Origin: Homarus americanus
Lineage: Eukaryota; Arthropoda; Malacostraca; Decapoda; Nephropidae
Length of the DNA: 64,000 nt
Assembly (NCBI RefSeq): GCF_018991925.1
Contig: NW_024738608.1
Coordinates: 480,248-544,247 of the forward strand
Reading direction: 5' to 3'
Shown here: in pieces, positions 12,960 to 24,460 of the stretch
Layout of the letters: each line of letters starts with the position of its first letter
Numbering within the stretch: position 1 is the first letter of the stretch
Program-made: the position numbers and the translations under genes
Notes under the pieces: generated by a model
What the model was told of the DNA's origin: nothing
Databases searched by the model: none
What the model saw: the letters and a program-made list of their open reading frames with translations, nothing else

Positions 12960-13325
12960 TTTTAACCCCCAAAGAAAGGTGACACATGTAACCCTTCAGA
13001 TTATCGCCAAATTTCCTCACTTCAATAACATCAAAGATATTTTAACTGGTGATCAATAACCATTATCTAAAAATATCTTGTAAATAACAATACAACAATA
13101 CTCGTATGCTCAGTGATCAACAATATGGCTTCTGTACTGGACAATCTGTTGCTGACTTTTTCATTCCTCACACATCAAGTCTACCAGTTAATACAATAGA
13201 CTTCAATGGTAAAACTTATCCAGTAGCCTTTGACAGTCCCAACACATCTGACAAAGTTTGGCACCAATCCTACTTGGCCCCTCCTTCTTAGATCGATTAC
13301 CGTTGTATGTGTGGCTGGGTGTGGT
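12960..13325 (+). mobile_element. Non-LTR retrotransposon RT relic
   Basis: This is a decayed piece of the fingers-palm part of a non-LTR reverse transcriptase. From 12966 one frame reads PPKKGDTCNPSDYRQISSLQ, matching the family pattern KKGDxxxPxNYRPISLL, then hits stops. A second frame at 13106-13291 reads LSDQQYGFCTGQSVAD, then DFNGKTYPVAFDSPNTSDKVWHQSYL, the counterpart of LSDxQYGFRxGxSTAD and VALDxSKAFDxVWHxxLL. The first catalytic Asp position (LDisKAFD) is altered to FDSPNTSD. A third frame near 13287 gives LLRSITVV, similar to FLSxRSITVV. At least two frameshifts and several stops make it a pseudogene. The 27-bp array begins about 15 bp downstream, where the RT would have gone on to its catalytic YxDD motif. 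Confidence 0.8.
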
Positions 13326-14490
13326 GTTTGGGCACTATGGGCTGGGTGTGGTGTTGGGGCACTGTGGCCTGGGTGTGGTGTTTGGGCACTATGGGCTGGG
13401 TGTGGTGTTGGGGCACTGTGGCCTGGGTGTGGTGTTGGGGCACTGTGGCCTGGGTGTGGGTGTTTGGGCACTGTGTGGCTGGGTGTGGTGTTGGGGCACT
13501 GTGGCCTGGGTGTGGTGTTGGGGCACTGTGGGATGGGTGTGGTGTTTGGGCACTGTGGCCTGGGTGTGGTGTTTGGGCACTGTGGGGTGTGGTGTTGGGG
13601 CACTGTTGGGGTGTGGTGTTGGGGCACTGTGGGATGGGTGTGGTGTTTGGGCACTGTGGCCTGGGTGTGGTGTTGGGGCACTGTGGCCTGGGTGTGGTGT
13701 TGGGCACTATGGGCTGGGTGTGGTGTTGGGGCACTGTGGCCTGGGTGTGGTGTTGGGAGCACTGTGGGATGGGTGTGGTGTTGGGGGCACTGTGGGCTGG
13801 GTGTGGTGTTTGGGCACTGTGGGATGGGTGTGGTGTTGGGGCACTATGGGCTGGGTGTGGTGTTGGGGCACTGTGGCCTGGGTGTGTGTTTGGGGCACTA
13901 TGGGCTGGGTGTGGTGTTGGGGCACTGTGGCCTGGGTGTGGTGTTGGGGCACTGTGGGATGGGTGTGGTGTTGGGGCACTGTGGGATGGGTGTGGTGTTG
14001 GGGCACTGTGGGATGGGTGTGGTGTTGAGGCATTTTGCCTGGGTGTGGTGTTTGGGCACTGTGGGATGGGTGTGGTGTTGGGGGCACTGTGGGATGGGTG
14101 TGGTGTTGAGGCATTTTTGCCTGGGTGTGAGTGTTTGGGCACTATGGATTGGGTGTGGTGTTGGGGCACTGTGGCCTGGGTGTGGTGTTGGGGCACTGTG
14201 GGATGGGTGTGGTGTTGAGGCATTTTGCCTGGGTGTGGTGTTTGGGCACTATGGGCTGGGTGTGGTGTTGGGGCACTGTGGCCTGGGTGTGGTGTTGGGC
14301 ACTGTGGGATGGTGTGGTGTTTGGGCACTATGGGCTGGGTGTGGTGTTTGGGCACTGTGGCCTGGGTGTGGTGTTGGGGCACTGTGGGATGGGTGTGGTG
14401 TTGAGGCACTATGGGCTGGGTGTGGTGTTTGGGCACTGTGGCCTGGGTGTGGTGTTGGGGCACTGTGGTGTTGGGTTACGTTGGGCTGAG
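13309..14490. repeat. 27-bp G-rich minisatellite, ~43 copies
   Basis: The unit is cctgggtgtggtg followed by ttggggcactgtgg (27 bp). Common variants are gggctgg or gggatgg in place of cctgg, tttggg for ttgggg, cactatgg, and gaggcattttgcc. Indels of 1-3 bp occur throughout. Long frames on both strands (up to 419 codons on + and 388 on -) exist because all three phases of the unit lack stops. Indels move between phases freely, so there is no sign of selection for a protein. The + strand is rich in GGG/GGGG runs. Confidence 0.95.
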
Positions 14491-15525
14491 TGTGATGAGG
14501 CACTTGGCCCCATCGGTTCAGAGCACAAAAAATGCTTCTAAACAACCAACAATAATAACCTAATCCGAAGACTTCCAGCATTACACACTCTCAGGTTATC
14601 TCACCACTTTCCCTTTATTCTGTCGATATTTCTAGTCAGTGTTGTGATTAGCTGCTCAATACTGTCACCACCACGCGCCCTCTCTCCACCCATGGGGGCA
14701 TCTGGGAGGACCTATGACTGTTCTGTTAAAAATCGATTCTGCAAAACCTCTTCCTACCAAAACTCATGTATACACCGGACTAACACTGTGTGGGACGCCC
14801 TAACACATTTTTTTTCCTTTCATATAACTTACACCAGTTTGATTCATTCTGCTTCAAATATAATCATTCTTTGTGAGTAGATTCAACAACGGCAATAGTC
14901 TGATCTTTTCATGTGCTATTTATTTGTAAAAAAAAGAAGTGATACACTAAATTTCTTTATCGACCCAAGCATAAATACAAAAGCTTATGAGCTATTGTAT
15001 ATTCTTTGGGTGATATCTTGACTATGAAAAATGTGGATGAATAACAAATATCCTCCCACTTTTTTGCCTCTTCTCTTTCTCCTTCCAATTAACTCTTCTT
15101 CTTTTTCTTCTTCTTCTTTACTCAGAGGCAACACACTTCCCTTCTCTTAGCCACCAACAATTACCACATCCCTATCAAGACGGAACCATGACGCTCTATC
15201 CCTCAGCACCGGACACACAAGGCCATGTTTTATTGAAGACATCAGAGCCGTATTCATTACTCTCTCCCTCCACGGTAAATAATGGATCATTCTTCTAGGC
15301 TGAATTCTGTTGACATTCTACCTTTATTTTGTCTTAGCCTCGGGAAAAAAAAACTCGGGCGAATATTCCCAAAGAAAGAAATTAATTTACTTCAGTATTT
15401 TCTTCTTATGTTGTTCAGTGAAGATAATTTTTTCTTCTTGTCCTCTTGTTCTCATGATCAGCAAAGGCCCATAATGACGTCTGAAAATGCTAACGACCAA
15501 TACTACTAAATTTCCTTGTTATTCG
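14491..15525. other. Unique DNA, possible further RT remnant
   Basis: After the array, gaggcacttggccc repeats the acttggcccc string that lies just before the array at 13275. Around 14597 a frame reads QVISPLSLYSVDI, faintly like the GSVLSPxLFxLYINDI segment of non-LTR RTs. This is too weak to call alone. A ttcttcttt pyrimidine patch lies near 15098. Confidence 0.35.
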
Positions 15526-15640
15526 GATCAACTGAAGATTAACCCCCAGCTTATTTCACTTTAATATTAACCACCCTAACACTAACCTAACATAACCACC
15601 CTAACATTAACCTAACCTAACCACACTAACATATTAACTA
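15526..15640. repeat. CCTAA-rich interstitial telomere-like tract
   Basis: Starts with gatcaactgaagattaac (15526-15543), then degenerate ccctaacac, cctaacctaacc units to about 15640. CCTAA/TTAGG is the arthropod telomeric repeat. An inverted copy of the first 18 bases, 17/18 matching, sits at 20007-20024 beside TTAGG units. Confidence 0.6.
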
Positions 15641-15719
15641 GTCTAAGAAGTCTATTATACAAAAGACCTTTATTGACAGATGAGTAATGATGTATAGTAC
15701 AGAGACCACTGATAGATGC

Positions 15720-15860
15720 CTTCTGAGGGGGTGGGAGAGAGGGGGTGAGGGGTGGGAGAGAGGGGGTGAGAGGGTGGGAGAGAGGGGGTGAGGGTGAGGG
15801 GGTGAGGAAGAGAGGCCATCGAGGGGTGAGGGGGGAGAGAGGGGGAGGGGATGGAGGAAC
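15720..15860. repeat. GTGGGAGAGAGGGGG minisatellite
   Basis: About six degenerate copies of gtgggagagagggggtgag with unit lengths of 14-22 bp. Confidence 0.75.
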
Positions 15861-16124
15861 TTGGGTCTGTAGTGGGAGTAGTTTGGGGAAAGTTTGAGAG
15901 GTGATCCGTCCATACTGATCACCTCTGCCCGCCTCACTTCGTTACCTCCCTCTCATTGTCTTTCTTTGTCCTTGGCTTATCATGTTCTCTTCACTTCTGT
16001 GTTTTGTTTTGTTTTTCTTTGGCTTTGTCTCTTGTTTTTGTCTTTGTTTTGGTGTTGTTATGAATAGTTTACGCCCATGTTCTCTGTCAGTGAATTGCCA
16101 TAGTGTTTCTTTTATTGTTTCTAC
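15861..16124. other. Unique, pyrimidine-leaning spacer
   Basis: Contains gttttgttttgttttt runs. No gene is seen. Confidence 0.4.

Positions 16125-16163
<39 letters not shown>
16125..16163. repeat. (GTCT)10 microsatellite
   Basis: A perfect tetranucleotide run. Confidence 0.95.
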
Positions 16164-16166
<3 letters not shown>

Positions 16167-16258
16167 GTCTCTAAGCTTTTGTTCAAGATGAGAATATTTG
16201 GTTCTTTGAAATTATTCTTGCATTGAGTAATCAAATTTCTAACATTAATTTGCCTTCT

Positions 16259-16360
<102 letters not shown>

Positions 16361-16629
16361 CAGTCATCTTACTGTTGTCAATCCTTATATTTACAGTAGA
16401 ACATATTACCAGTTGAAGCATATGAACGTTTTAACACGAAACATGAAATTTGTATATATGGTAATTTGATTGAATCAGTTTAATGGGAAAATGGAATTTA
16501 ATAGGGAAACATTTATTTTATATCTGACAATTAAATTCCGTTATTAAAAAATGGTTTTCAATCAGTAAATATTTGTTGATAATTATTTAGCAACACTTTC
16601 AAACCTTTTACAGTCATGACTCGCTCAAA

Positions 16630-16860
16630 CGCCCATGACACTTTACACGCCCACGACAGACCCATAAATCCATGACACGCCTCACACGCCCATTGACAGA
16701 TCCATGCCTCCATGACACGCCTCACACGCCCACGACAGACCCATAAATCTATGACACGCCTCACACGCCCATGACAGATCTATACCTCCATGACACGCCT
16801 CACACGCCCATGACACGCCTATATGCCACGAAACGCCCACAATTCCACGAAATGCCCACC
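16630..16860. repeat. 39-40 bp minisatellite, ~5 copies
   Basis: catgacacgcctcacacgcc begins at 16671, 16711, 16750 (tatgacacgcc) and 16789, with degraded copies at both edges. Between copies, cgacagacccataaatc alternates with tgacagatctatacctc, so a two-unit (~79 bp) order is visible. Confidence 0.85.
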
Positions 16861-16902
16861 AGAACAATGTGGTGCCGCCCTGTGTGTCCTCCCTCTTTAT
16901 AT

Positions 16903-16904
<2 letters not shown>

Positions 16905-16966
<62 letters not shown>
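16905..16966. repeat. (GT)31 microsatellite
   Basis: A perfect run immediately upstream of the 23-bp satellite. Confidence 0.96.
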
Positions 16967-16968
<2 letters not shown>

Positions 16969-16984
16969 CATCGTGTATAATATG

Positions 16985-19550
16985 GGTTAAAACATCGTGT
17001 TAAGGCCAGTTAATTAAGTCATCGTATTAAAGTGTGTTAAATCATCGTACTAAAGTGTATCAAGTCATCATACTAAAGTGTGTTAAGTCATCATACTAAA
17101 GTGTGTTAAGTCATCATACTAAAGTGTGTTAAGCCATCGTACTAAAATGACTTAAGTCATCATACTAAAGTGTGTTTAGTCATCATACTAAAGTGTGTTA
17201 AGTCATCGTACTAAAATGAGTTAAGTCATCTAGCTAAAGTGTGTTAAGTCATCATACTAAAGTGTGTTAAGCCATCGTATTAAAATGAGTTAAGTCATCT
17301 AGCTAAAGTGTATCAAGTCATCATACTAAAGTGTGTTAAGTCATCATACTAAAGTGTGTTTAGTCATCATACTAAAGTGTGTTAAGTCATCGTACTAAAA
17401 TGAGTTAAGTCATCTAGCTAAAGTGTATCAAGTCATCATACTAAAGTGTGTTAAGTCATCATACTAAAGTGTGCTAAGTCATCATACTAAAGTGTGTTAA
17501 GTCATCGTACTAAAATGAGTTAAGTCATCTAGCTAAAGTGTGTTAAGTCATCATACTAAAGTGTGTTAAGCCATCGTACTAAAGTGTGCTAAGTCACCAT
17601 ACTAAAGTGTGTTAAGTCATCGTACTAAAGTGTGTTAAGCCATCGTACTAAATGTGTTAAATCATCGTACTAAAGTGTGTTAAGTCATCGTACTAAAGTG
17701 GGTTAAGTCATCATACTAAAGTGTGTTAAGTCATCGTACTAAAGTGGGTTAAGTCATCATACTAAAGTGTGTTAAGCCATCGTACTAAAGTGGGTTAAGA
17801 CATCATACTAAAGTGTGTTAAGTCATCGTACTAAAGTGTGTTAAGTCATCATACTAAAGTGTGTTAAGTCATCGTACTAAAGTGTGTTAAATCATACTAA
17901 AGTGTGTTAAGTCATCGTACTAAAGTGTGTTAAGTCATCGTACTAAAGTGTGTTAAGTCATCGTACTAAAGTGTGTTAAGTTATAGTACTAAAGTGTGTT
18001 AAGTTATAGTACTAAAGTGTGTTAAGTCATCGTACTAAAGTGTGTTAAGTCATCATACTAAAGTGTGTTAAGTTATAGTACTCAAGTGTGTTAAGTCATC
18101 GTACTAAAGTGTATCAAGGCATCGTACTAAAGTGTATCAAGTCATCGTACTAAAGTGTGTTAAGTCATCGTACTAAAGTGTGTTAAGTCATCGTACTAAA
18201 GTCATCGTACTAAAGTGTGTTAAGTCATCGTACTAAAGTGTGTTAAGTCATCATACTAAAGTGTGTTAAGTTATAGAACTAAAGTGTGTTAAGTCATCGT
18301 ACTAAAGTGTGTTAAGTCATCGTACTAAAGTGTGTTAAGTCATCGTACTAAAGTGTATCAAGGCATCGTACTAAAGTGTATCAAGTCATCGTACTAAAGT
18401 GTGTTAAGTCATCGTACTAAAGTGTATCAAGTCATCGTACTAAAGTGTGTTGTCATCGTACTAAAGTGTGTTAAGTCATCATACTAAAGTGTGTTAAGTT
18501 ATAGTACTAAAGTGTGTTAAGTATCGTACTAAAGTGTGTTAAGTCATCGTACTAAAGTGTGTTAAGTCATCGTACTAAAGTGTGTTAAGTTATAGTACTA
18601 AAGTGTGTTAAGTTATAGTACTAAAGTGTGTTAAGTCATCGTACTAAAGTGTGTTAAGTCATCATACTAAAGTGTGTTAAGTTATAGTACTCAAGTGTGT
18701 TAAGTCATCGTACTAAAGTGTGTTAAGTCATCGTACTAAAGTGTGTTAAGTCATCGTACTAAAGTGTGTTAAGTTATAGTACTAAAGTGTGTTAAGTTAT
18801 AGTACTAAAGTGTGTTAAGTCATCGTACTAAAGTGTGTTAAGTCATCGTACTAAAGTGTGTTAAGTCATCGTACTAAAGTGTGTTAAGTTATAGTACTAA
18901 NNNNNNNNNNNNNNNNNNNNNNNNNNNNNNNNNNNNNNNNNNNNNNNNNNNNNNNNNNNNNNNNNNNNNNNNNNNNNNNNNNNNNNNNNNNNNNNNNNNN
19001 AAAGTGTGTTAAGTCATCGTACTAAAGTGTGTTAAGTCATCGTACTAAAGTGTGTTAAGTCATCGTACTAAAGTGTTAAGTCATCGTACTAAAGTGTGTT
19101 AAGTCATCGTACTAAAGTGTATAAGTCATCGTACTAAAGTGTGTTAAGTCATCGTACTAAGTGTGTCAAGTCATCGTACTAAAGTGTGTTAAGTCATCGT
19201 ACTAAAGTGTGTTAAGTCATCGTACTAAAGTGTATCAAGTCATCGTACTAAAGTGTGTTAAGTCATCGTACTAAAGTGTGTCAAGTCATCGTACTAAAGT
19301 GTGTTAAGTCATCGTACTAAAGTGTGTTAAGTCATCGTACTAAAGTGTGTTAAGTCATCGTACTAAAGTGTATCAAGTCATCGTACTAAAGTGTGTTAAG
19401 TCATCGTACTAAAGTGTGTTAAGTCATCGCACTAAAGTGTGTTAAGTCATCGTACTAAAGTGTGTTAAGTCATCGTACTAAAGTGTGTTAAGTCATCGTA
19501 CTAAAGTGTGTTAAGTCATCGTACTAAAGTGTGTTAAGTCATCGTACTAA
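16985..19550. repeat. 23-bp satellite array, ~110 copies, gapped
   Basis: The unit is agtcatcgtac followed by taaagtgtgtta (23 bp). Variants include catcatac, catctagc, ttatagtac, gtgtatca and atgagtta. In the left 700 bp the atgagtta/catctagc variant pair recurs at 17216, 17285, 17400 and 17515, that is 69, 115 and 115 bp apart (3, 5 and 5 units). A block with two ttatagtac units and the rare actcaagtg variant occurs near 18081 and again near 18690. The right 500 bp after the gap is nearly homogeneous. There is no coding frame over 60 codons. Confidence 0.97.
18901..19000. other. Assembly gap (100 N)
   Basis: Exactly 100 N inside the 23-bp satellite. The round number suggests a gap of unknown true length, so the array is probably longer than shown. 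Confidence 0.98.
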
Positions 19551-19555
19551 CACGG

Positions 19556-19920
19556 GTGAAGATATCTTACTAATTGGCCCAATTTACTAGACTCAGGAGG
19601 TTGACAACACACCTGATGAATCAACATTAACACAACATTTATGTAACAATGTTCTCACTTGATCTCATCTACTCACAGTTGTACACATAGTTAAGTTTAA
19701 TTGTATGACCATTAACGTCCTTGTTACGCTTAGTCAAACAATATACACATCTCAGTAAGGGTAGATTGGAAAGCTTAAAACTAAAAGCTTCATATAGTTC
19801 CCGTCTCTCCAGGACTTCTAAAACACATGCAATTAACTTGGATTTCCGTGATCACCTAAAGCTTAGCATCAGCTTATTTCACCTTGAAAAAAAAAATAAC
19901 GCTACCTTGGGGAGGATACG
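19556..19920. other. Unique spacer
   Basis: No gene recognised. A frame at 19721-19945 gives 74 codons without similarity known to me. Confidence 0.4.
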
Positions 19921-19927
19921 TTTGGTT

Positions 19928-20024
19928 AGGACAGCGTTAAGTTAGGTTAGGTGAGGTTAGGTTAGGTATAAAGACCATTAAGTTAGATCAGATTAGCGTT
20001 AGGTTAGTTAATCTTCAGCTGATC
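19928..20024. repeat. TTAGG-rich interstitial telomere-like tract
   Basis: gttaagttaggttaggtg and further ttaggtta units, then gttaatcttcagctgatc (20007-20024). The latter is the inverted counterpart of 15526-15543. Confidence 0.6.
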
Positions 20025-20300
20025 TGAGTTCTTTATGAGAACCTATGAATTTTTTAAGCACTAAATACCTTCATACAATATAGTCATAAGAATCGTGTGT
20101 GGAGGCCGGGACACAAAAAGGCTGACGTAGGAAGGCCTGATTGGCCGACAACACTAACGTGCTTATTATATGCTTGTGGGATTAGTGGGAACATATTCAC
20201 GGTTACCTTCACATTACGGCGCCTCGTAAAACGTCTTCTCTTTTTTTTTTAACATGAAAGGAACCGAGTTGGGAAGAACCTAAGAGTTTTATGTCAACAC
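20025..20300. other. Unique spacer
   Basis: No gene recognised. Confidence 0.4.
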
Positions 20301-20575
20301 ACACCACTATCATCACCCCACCACCACCACCCATACCACCTTCACCTGACTACCTACGACCACCCAATCTTCACCTAACCACCTACCACCATCACCAACC
20401 CACCTTCCCCTGAACTCTCACCGCCACCCCACATTTACCTACCACCACTACCCCACCACCTTCACCCACCGCCACCCCACCTTCACTTACCACCACTTCC
20501 ACCACCACTACCACTGTCACCTAACCACCCACCACCGCCACCACAACCTGACTACCTACTACCACCTCACCTCCT
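20301..20575. repeat. CAC/ACC-rich repeat
   Basis: Degenerate caccaccaccc and cttcacctaccacc phrases on a G-poor strand. Confidence 0.75.
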
Positions 20576-20965
20576 CCAAATTTATCTATCCTCCAAACCA
20601 CCCAAGAGGACTACCTCTCCACTCTAGCATCTCTTTTGTAACCAAGTCGTTGTGAAACCTGCAACAACCACACAACTACGTCACACAGCTCGTCAGAACC
20701 GCATCACTAATGAACAACATACGCACACACAGCTTCCTACATTACGCAAACATCTATGCAAACGAGAAAACTCGATAATCATAAGGTTAAATGAGTAGAA
20801 GAGACAATAATCATATGGTTAAAACAGAAAGAGAGCATAATTGTCGGCCGTAAGCACTAGGTTGTGAAGGACAGGTCGTGGATCAGAAGGCAGGAGGTTT
20901 ACAGGTTAAGGAAATGCCCATAACTAGCGGGGCGGCCACGTTATTACAGGCTGAGGGTCATCTGG
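20576..20965. other. Unique spacer
   Basis: No gene recognised. Confidence 0.4.
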
Positions 20966-20969
20966 GCTA

Positions 20970-21640
20970 CAGCAGGGCATGAGAGGTGAAGGCAGCGGCA
21001 GGAGGAGGGGGGAGGAATGGGGAGTGAAGCAAGGAAAGAGGATGAGATGGGGTAGGAGGATAGAGGAGAGGAGGGGTAGTGGAAGAGGAGAGGGAGGCAG
21101 GGTCAGAGGGAGGGGTAAGGGAAAGGGAAGGGGAGGGGATGGGAGTGGAGCAAGAGAAGGAAAATGGGGAAGTGGAAGGGAAGACACAGGATAGAAAGAG
21201 ACATAGAGGGAGGGGTAAAGAGAAGGGAGGGAGGATATTGTGTAAGGAGAGGATAGAGGAAGGAGGGGATGGGAGATGAAGGAGAGACGTACAGAGGGCT
21301 AGGAGTAATGATGCAGTAAGGAAGAAGGAAGAAGAGGGGTGAGATAAAAAAGGAGATGGTGTATTGGGGGAAGGGTGAACAATAATAAAGAAAACAGTGG
21401 CAGAGACTATGGGTGAGAGAAAGGAGGGGGAGGGGAAGAGAAAGGGAGATCCAACATGCAGAAGATTTGAGATTTTAAAGAGACACAAGAAGGAATGTGA
21501 AAGAGGAGGAGGAGAGAGGCGTAGAATAGGAAAAGTGGAAGGGTAAAGAGAATGGGTAATATAGGCACAGATGAATGACAGAAGAGGAAGAGAAGGAGGC
21601 AAGCGAGGAGAAGGAGGCAAGGAAGGAGAAGGAGATTGGT
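20970..21640. repeat. Purine-rich (GGA) tract
   Basis: About 670 bp of the + strand is nearly all A/G (gaggggaggaatggggag and similar). The complementary strand is open for about 300 Ser/Pro/Leu codons, which follows from composition. Confidence 0.8.
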
Positions 21641-21665
21641 AGTAGTAGTAGCAGAAATATAAATT

Positions 21666-21702
<37 letters not shown>

Positions 21703-21705
21703 CAG
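21641..21705. repeat. (AGT)n microsatellite
   Basis: A run of tagtagtag interrupted once near 21652 (cagaaatataaatt). Confidence 0.9.
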
Positions 21706-22480
21706 GAATAGGAGGAGGAGCAGAATGAGAAGGAGAATGGGGTGGAGGAAGAAGAGTGGCTCTGTATGTGACTCTGGTGGGTGTGTGGTAAGAGGCGTGG
21801 GTTTGTGGTGTGGTATGGTATGGTGTGGTGGGGTAGGCAGGTGAGTGGTGCTCTCTCTCTGGCCAGTGAGGAGGAAAACTTCATTAGTGTTTATGACCAT
21901 CGCTGGAGATTAATGGTCCAGTCTCCAAAAATGTCTGGACTTTATCATATACACTTAGTTGAAATACATTAGTGCTGTATCCTTCCAGTCTTAGTTTATT
22001 CCATCATCAAAACAGTTTATTTCTACTTTGCCTAAGTATTTTTTTTTCTCTTGAGACCTAATTTTTTCCCGGACTAATTAAGTTTATTCCCATAAACTTT
22101 CCCACAATAATGAATTTTTTCCTTATTTTTTTATATATCGTATTCAAAACACTACTTTCTTTCCCTTAGTCAAGTTTATTCCTCCCCCAAATTCCACTTA
22201 ATACCAGATTTCTTCCTTTATGACTTCAAATAATTTTCATGTAACCTAATTTTCTTCCCTATGGGCTATTTCAACTGTCTGTTTATCCTCCTTAATTCCC
22301 GCCTAACCCACTTGACTTCCCCCTAAACCTAATATTTTCCCCCATAACACCCCTTTCAAACCTTCCAACAGGATCTAATCCCCCATGACCCAATAGATTA
22401 CCTCAGAAACCCTTCCTTATACGCTCTTAATAATCATTTAATCCATCCCAACACCGTTTAATTCTTCGTTAACCTTTCTA
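21706..22480. other. Purine-rich then AT/pyrimidine-rich spacer
   Basis: A ggaggagg stretch gives way at 21840 to a unique AT-rich region with repeated aattttttccc and cctaattttc-type phrases to about 22480. No gene. Confidence 0.45.
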
Positions 22481-22855
22481 ATTTCCTCCTTCCCTGAGAC
22501 CCTTCCCCCCCTCCTCCTCCTCCTCTTCCTCCCTCTCCTCCTCCTCGCCCAGGTAAGGCCAATAACTTGACAATTTGACACGGAAGTAGCGGCGGCTCCG
22601 GGGTTGAAATTACTGGGTTGGCGGATGCACTAGAAAACAATTAGTCATTCCCTGGTGTGTCATTAGCGTCTCAGCGAGTTATTATATGATTAAGTTCAGT
22701 TCCAGGCTTCTAATTGGTGGGCTGGCGATGAAGTCCGGGAATGTGGGTCGTTTCCGTGAGTTAAGGGGGACTTGTCGCAGTGGTATAGAGAGCGGCGGGG
22801 GTTTTGTATGTGTGTCCTCAGAATGGGTTTTTATGCACGGAGAATCTGGGATTTG
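22481..22855. other. Unique spacer with cctcctcct patch
   Basis: The cctcctcctcctcttcctcc patch lies at 22510-22550. No gene recognised. Confidence 0.4.
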
Positions 22856-22859
22856 GACG

Positions 22860-23430
22860 TTGGCTACTGTTACTGCTACTGCTGTTGCTACTGCTGTTGC
22901 TCCTGTTTTCTTGTCACTACCGCTACTGCTTCTGGTGGTGGTGCTGTTGCTGTTGTTACTGTAGCTATTGTTACTACTGCTACTGTTGCTGCTACTGCTG
23001 TTTCTATTGCTGTTGCTGATATGGAGCTCCTGGCGTTAGGTTTGTTCTCGTCACTCTTACTGCACCTGCTATTTGTGGTAGTGCTACTAGTACTGCTGCT
23101 GTTGCTACTGCCACTGTTACTTGCTGTATTACTAATACTGGTGCTTCTCCCGTTGCTAGTGCTTTTATTACTGTTACTTGTTACAGTGACAATGCTGGTG
23201 TTTTTCTCGTTACTCTACTGCTACGTCTTGTGCTGCTAATATCGGTACAGCTTTCATTACTAATGCTTTTGTTACTGCTACGCCTGTATTAATAATAGTG
23301 GTGCTGCTCTCATTACTACCGCTACTTGTTGTAATACTTCTCTGGTTATTACGGCTATTGCTATTAGTAATACTCTCGTTGCTACCACCACCACCACTAC
23401 AACTACTACCTAGTCTATTTTTGCTACGTG
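22860..23430. repeat. CTG/CTA triplet-rich tract
   Basis: Degenerate ctactgttactgctactg and gttgctactgcc phrases over 570 bp, ending in ccaccaccaccac. Frames are open in several phases and read Leu/Val or Cys/Tyr runs. No gene is inferred. Confidence 0.75.
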
Positions 23431-23780
23431 TGCTTCTACAGGTCTTGAATTCTCTCTCTTTCTCTCTCGCCCCTACAGCAGCAGCTCTTGTTCTTATTGG
23501 CCCGACAGGAGTTAATATTTACCGGTGATGCTACAAGCATACAAGAAAGAGGTGTCATTTGAGTTTAATTGTATTTGTCTATCAGGTAATTTTACTCTTT
23601 TAATAATTTTCCTTTAAATATCTTGTTATTTTTATTCCCTCTCTTCTTCTCTTTCTTCCTTCCCTATGATTCCTTCCTCCAGACACCCGGAGTTGAATGC
23701 TGGAGGCTGCCGATCGGCTTCACCGTGTAATTAATGTCAGATTCAATGTAAAATATTCGAGGAAGTTCAGCATAATTATC
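23431..23780. other. Spacer, no gene seen
   Basis: Unique and pyrimidine-rich. Confidence 0.4.
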
Positions 23781-23784
23781 GTCG

Positions 23785-24125
23785 CTACCATTAGCATTAT
23801 TATTACTACTATTACTACTGCTGCTGGTACTATTATTACTACTACTACTATTTATAACGTCATCACTTTCATTTACCACAATCTTATCAGTACCATAACA
23901 TCCACCCGTACACTTCATCATCATCACCACCACTGCCAACATCATTACCGTCACCACCATCACCACCACGACCATCATTACCACCTCCACCACCTACTAC
24001 CACAAACCATCATCATCAACGCCTCCACCACCAGTACTACTACCACCACCATCACCACCCTTACTACTACCACCACCATCACTACTACTACTACCACCAT
24101 CACCACCACCACCAGCGACACTATG
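23785..24125. repeat. ATT/ACT to CAC/CAT triplet tract
   Basis: attattactactattactac passes into catcatcaccaccac-type sequence. Reads His/Thr/Ile runs. Confidence 0.8.
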
Positions 24126-24179
24126 GTAATGACGCCACACCGCTGAGTGTAATGTATGGTTGACGTATATTGCTGGCGG

Positions 24180-24402
24180 GAGAGACCGTCTGGGGGGAGA
24201 GAGGGAAGGAGGGAATATATATAGAGAGAGAGAGAGAAAGAAAGGGAGTGAGGGAAGGAGGGAGGGACAGAAGAAAAGAAGGAGGAATAGAGAAAGGGAG
24301 GATTTATACGGAGGAGGGATGGACGGAGGGAGGAAATATATAGAGAGGTGGATGGGGGAAAGGAGGGGGAATATAGAGAAGAAGGGAGGAGGGGAAGAGA
24401 AA

Positions 24403-24450
<48 letters not shown>
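24180..24450. repeat. Purine tract ending in (GA)23
   Basis: gggagggagg-type sequence followed by a near-perfect GA run at 24403-24450. Confidence 0.9.

Positions 24451-24460
<10 letters not shown>

Noticed and set aside
13230..14489. 419-codon plus-strand frame (Trp/Cys/Gly-rich) and its 388-codon antisense partner
   Set aside because: Generated by the 27-bp array, which is open in every phase. Phase changes with each indel and there is no conserved start or end.
16985..19550. CRISPR array (23-bp units)
   Set aside because: The units are head to tail with no unique spacers and the context is eukaryotic.
24403..24450. Arg-Glu repeat protein segments encoded by (GA)n runs here and elsewhere
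   Set aside because: Dinucleotide runs give RERERE or SLSLSL in any frame.
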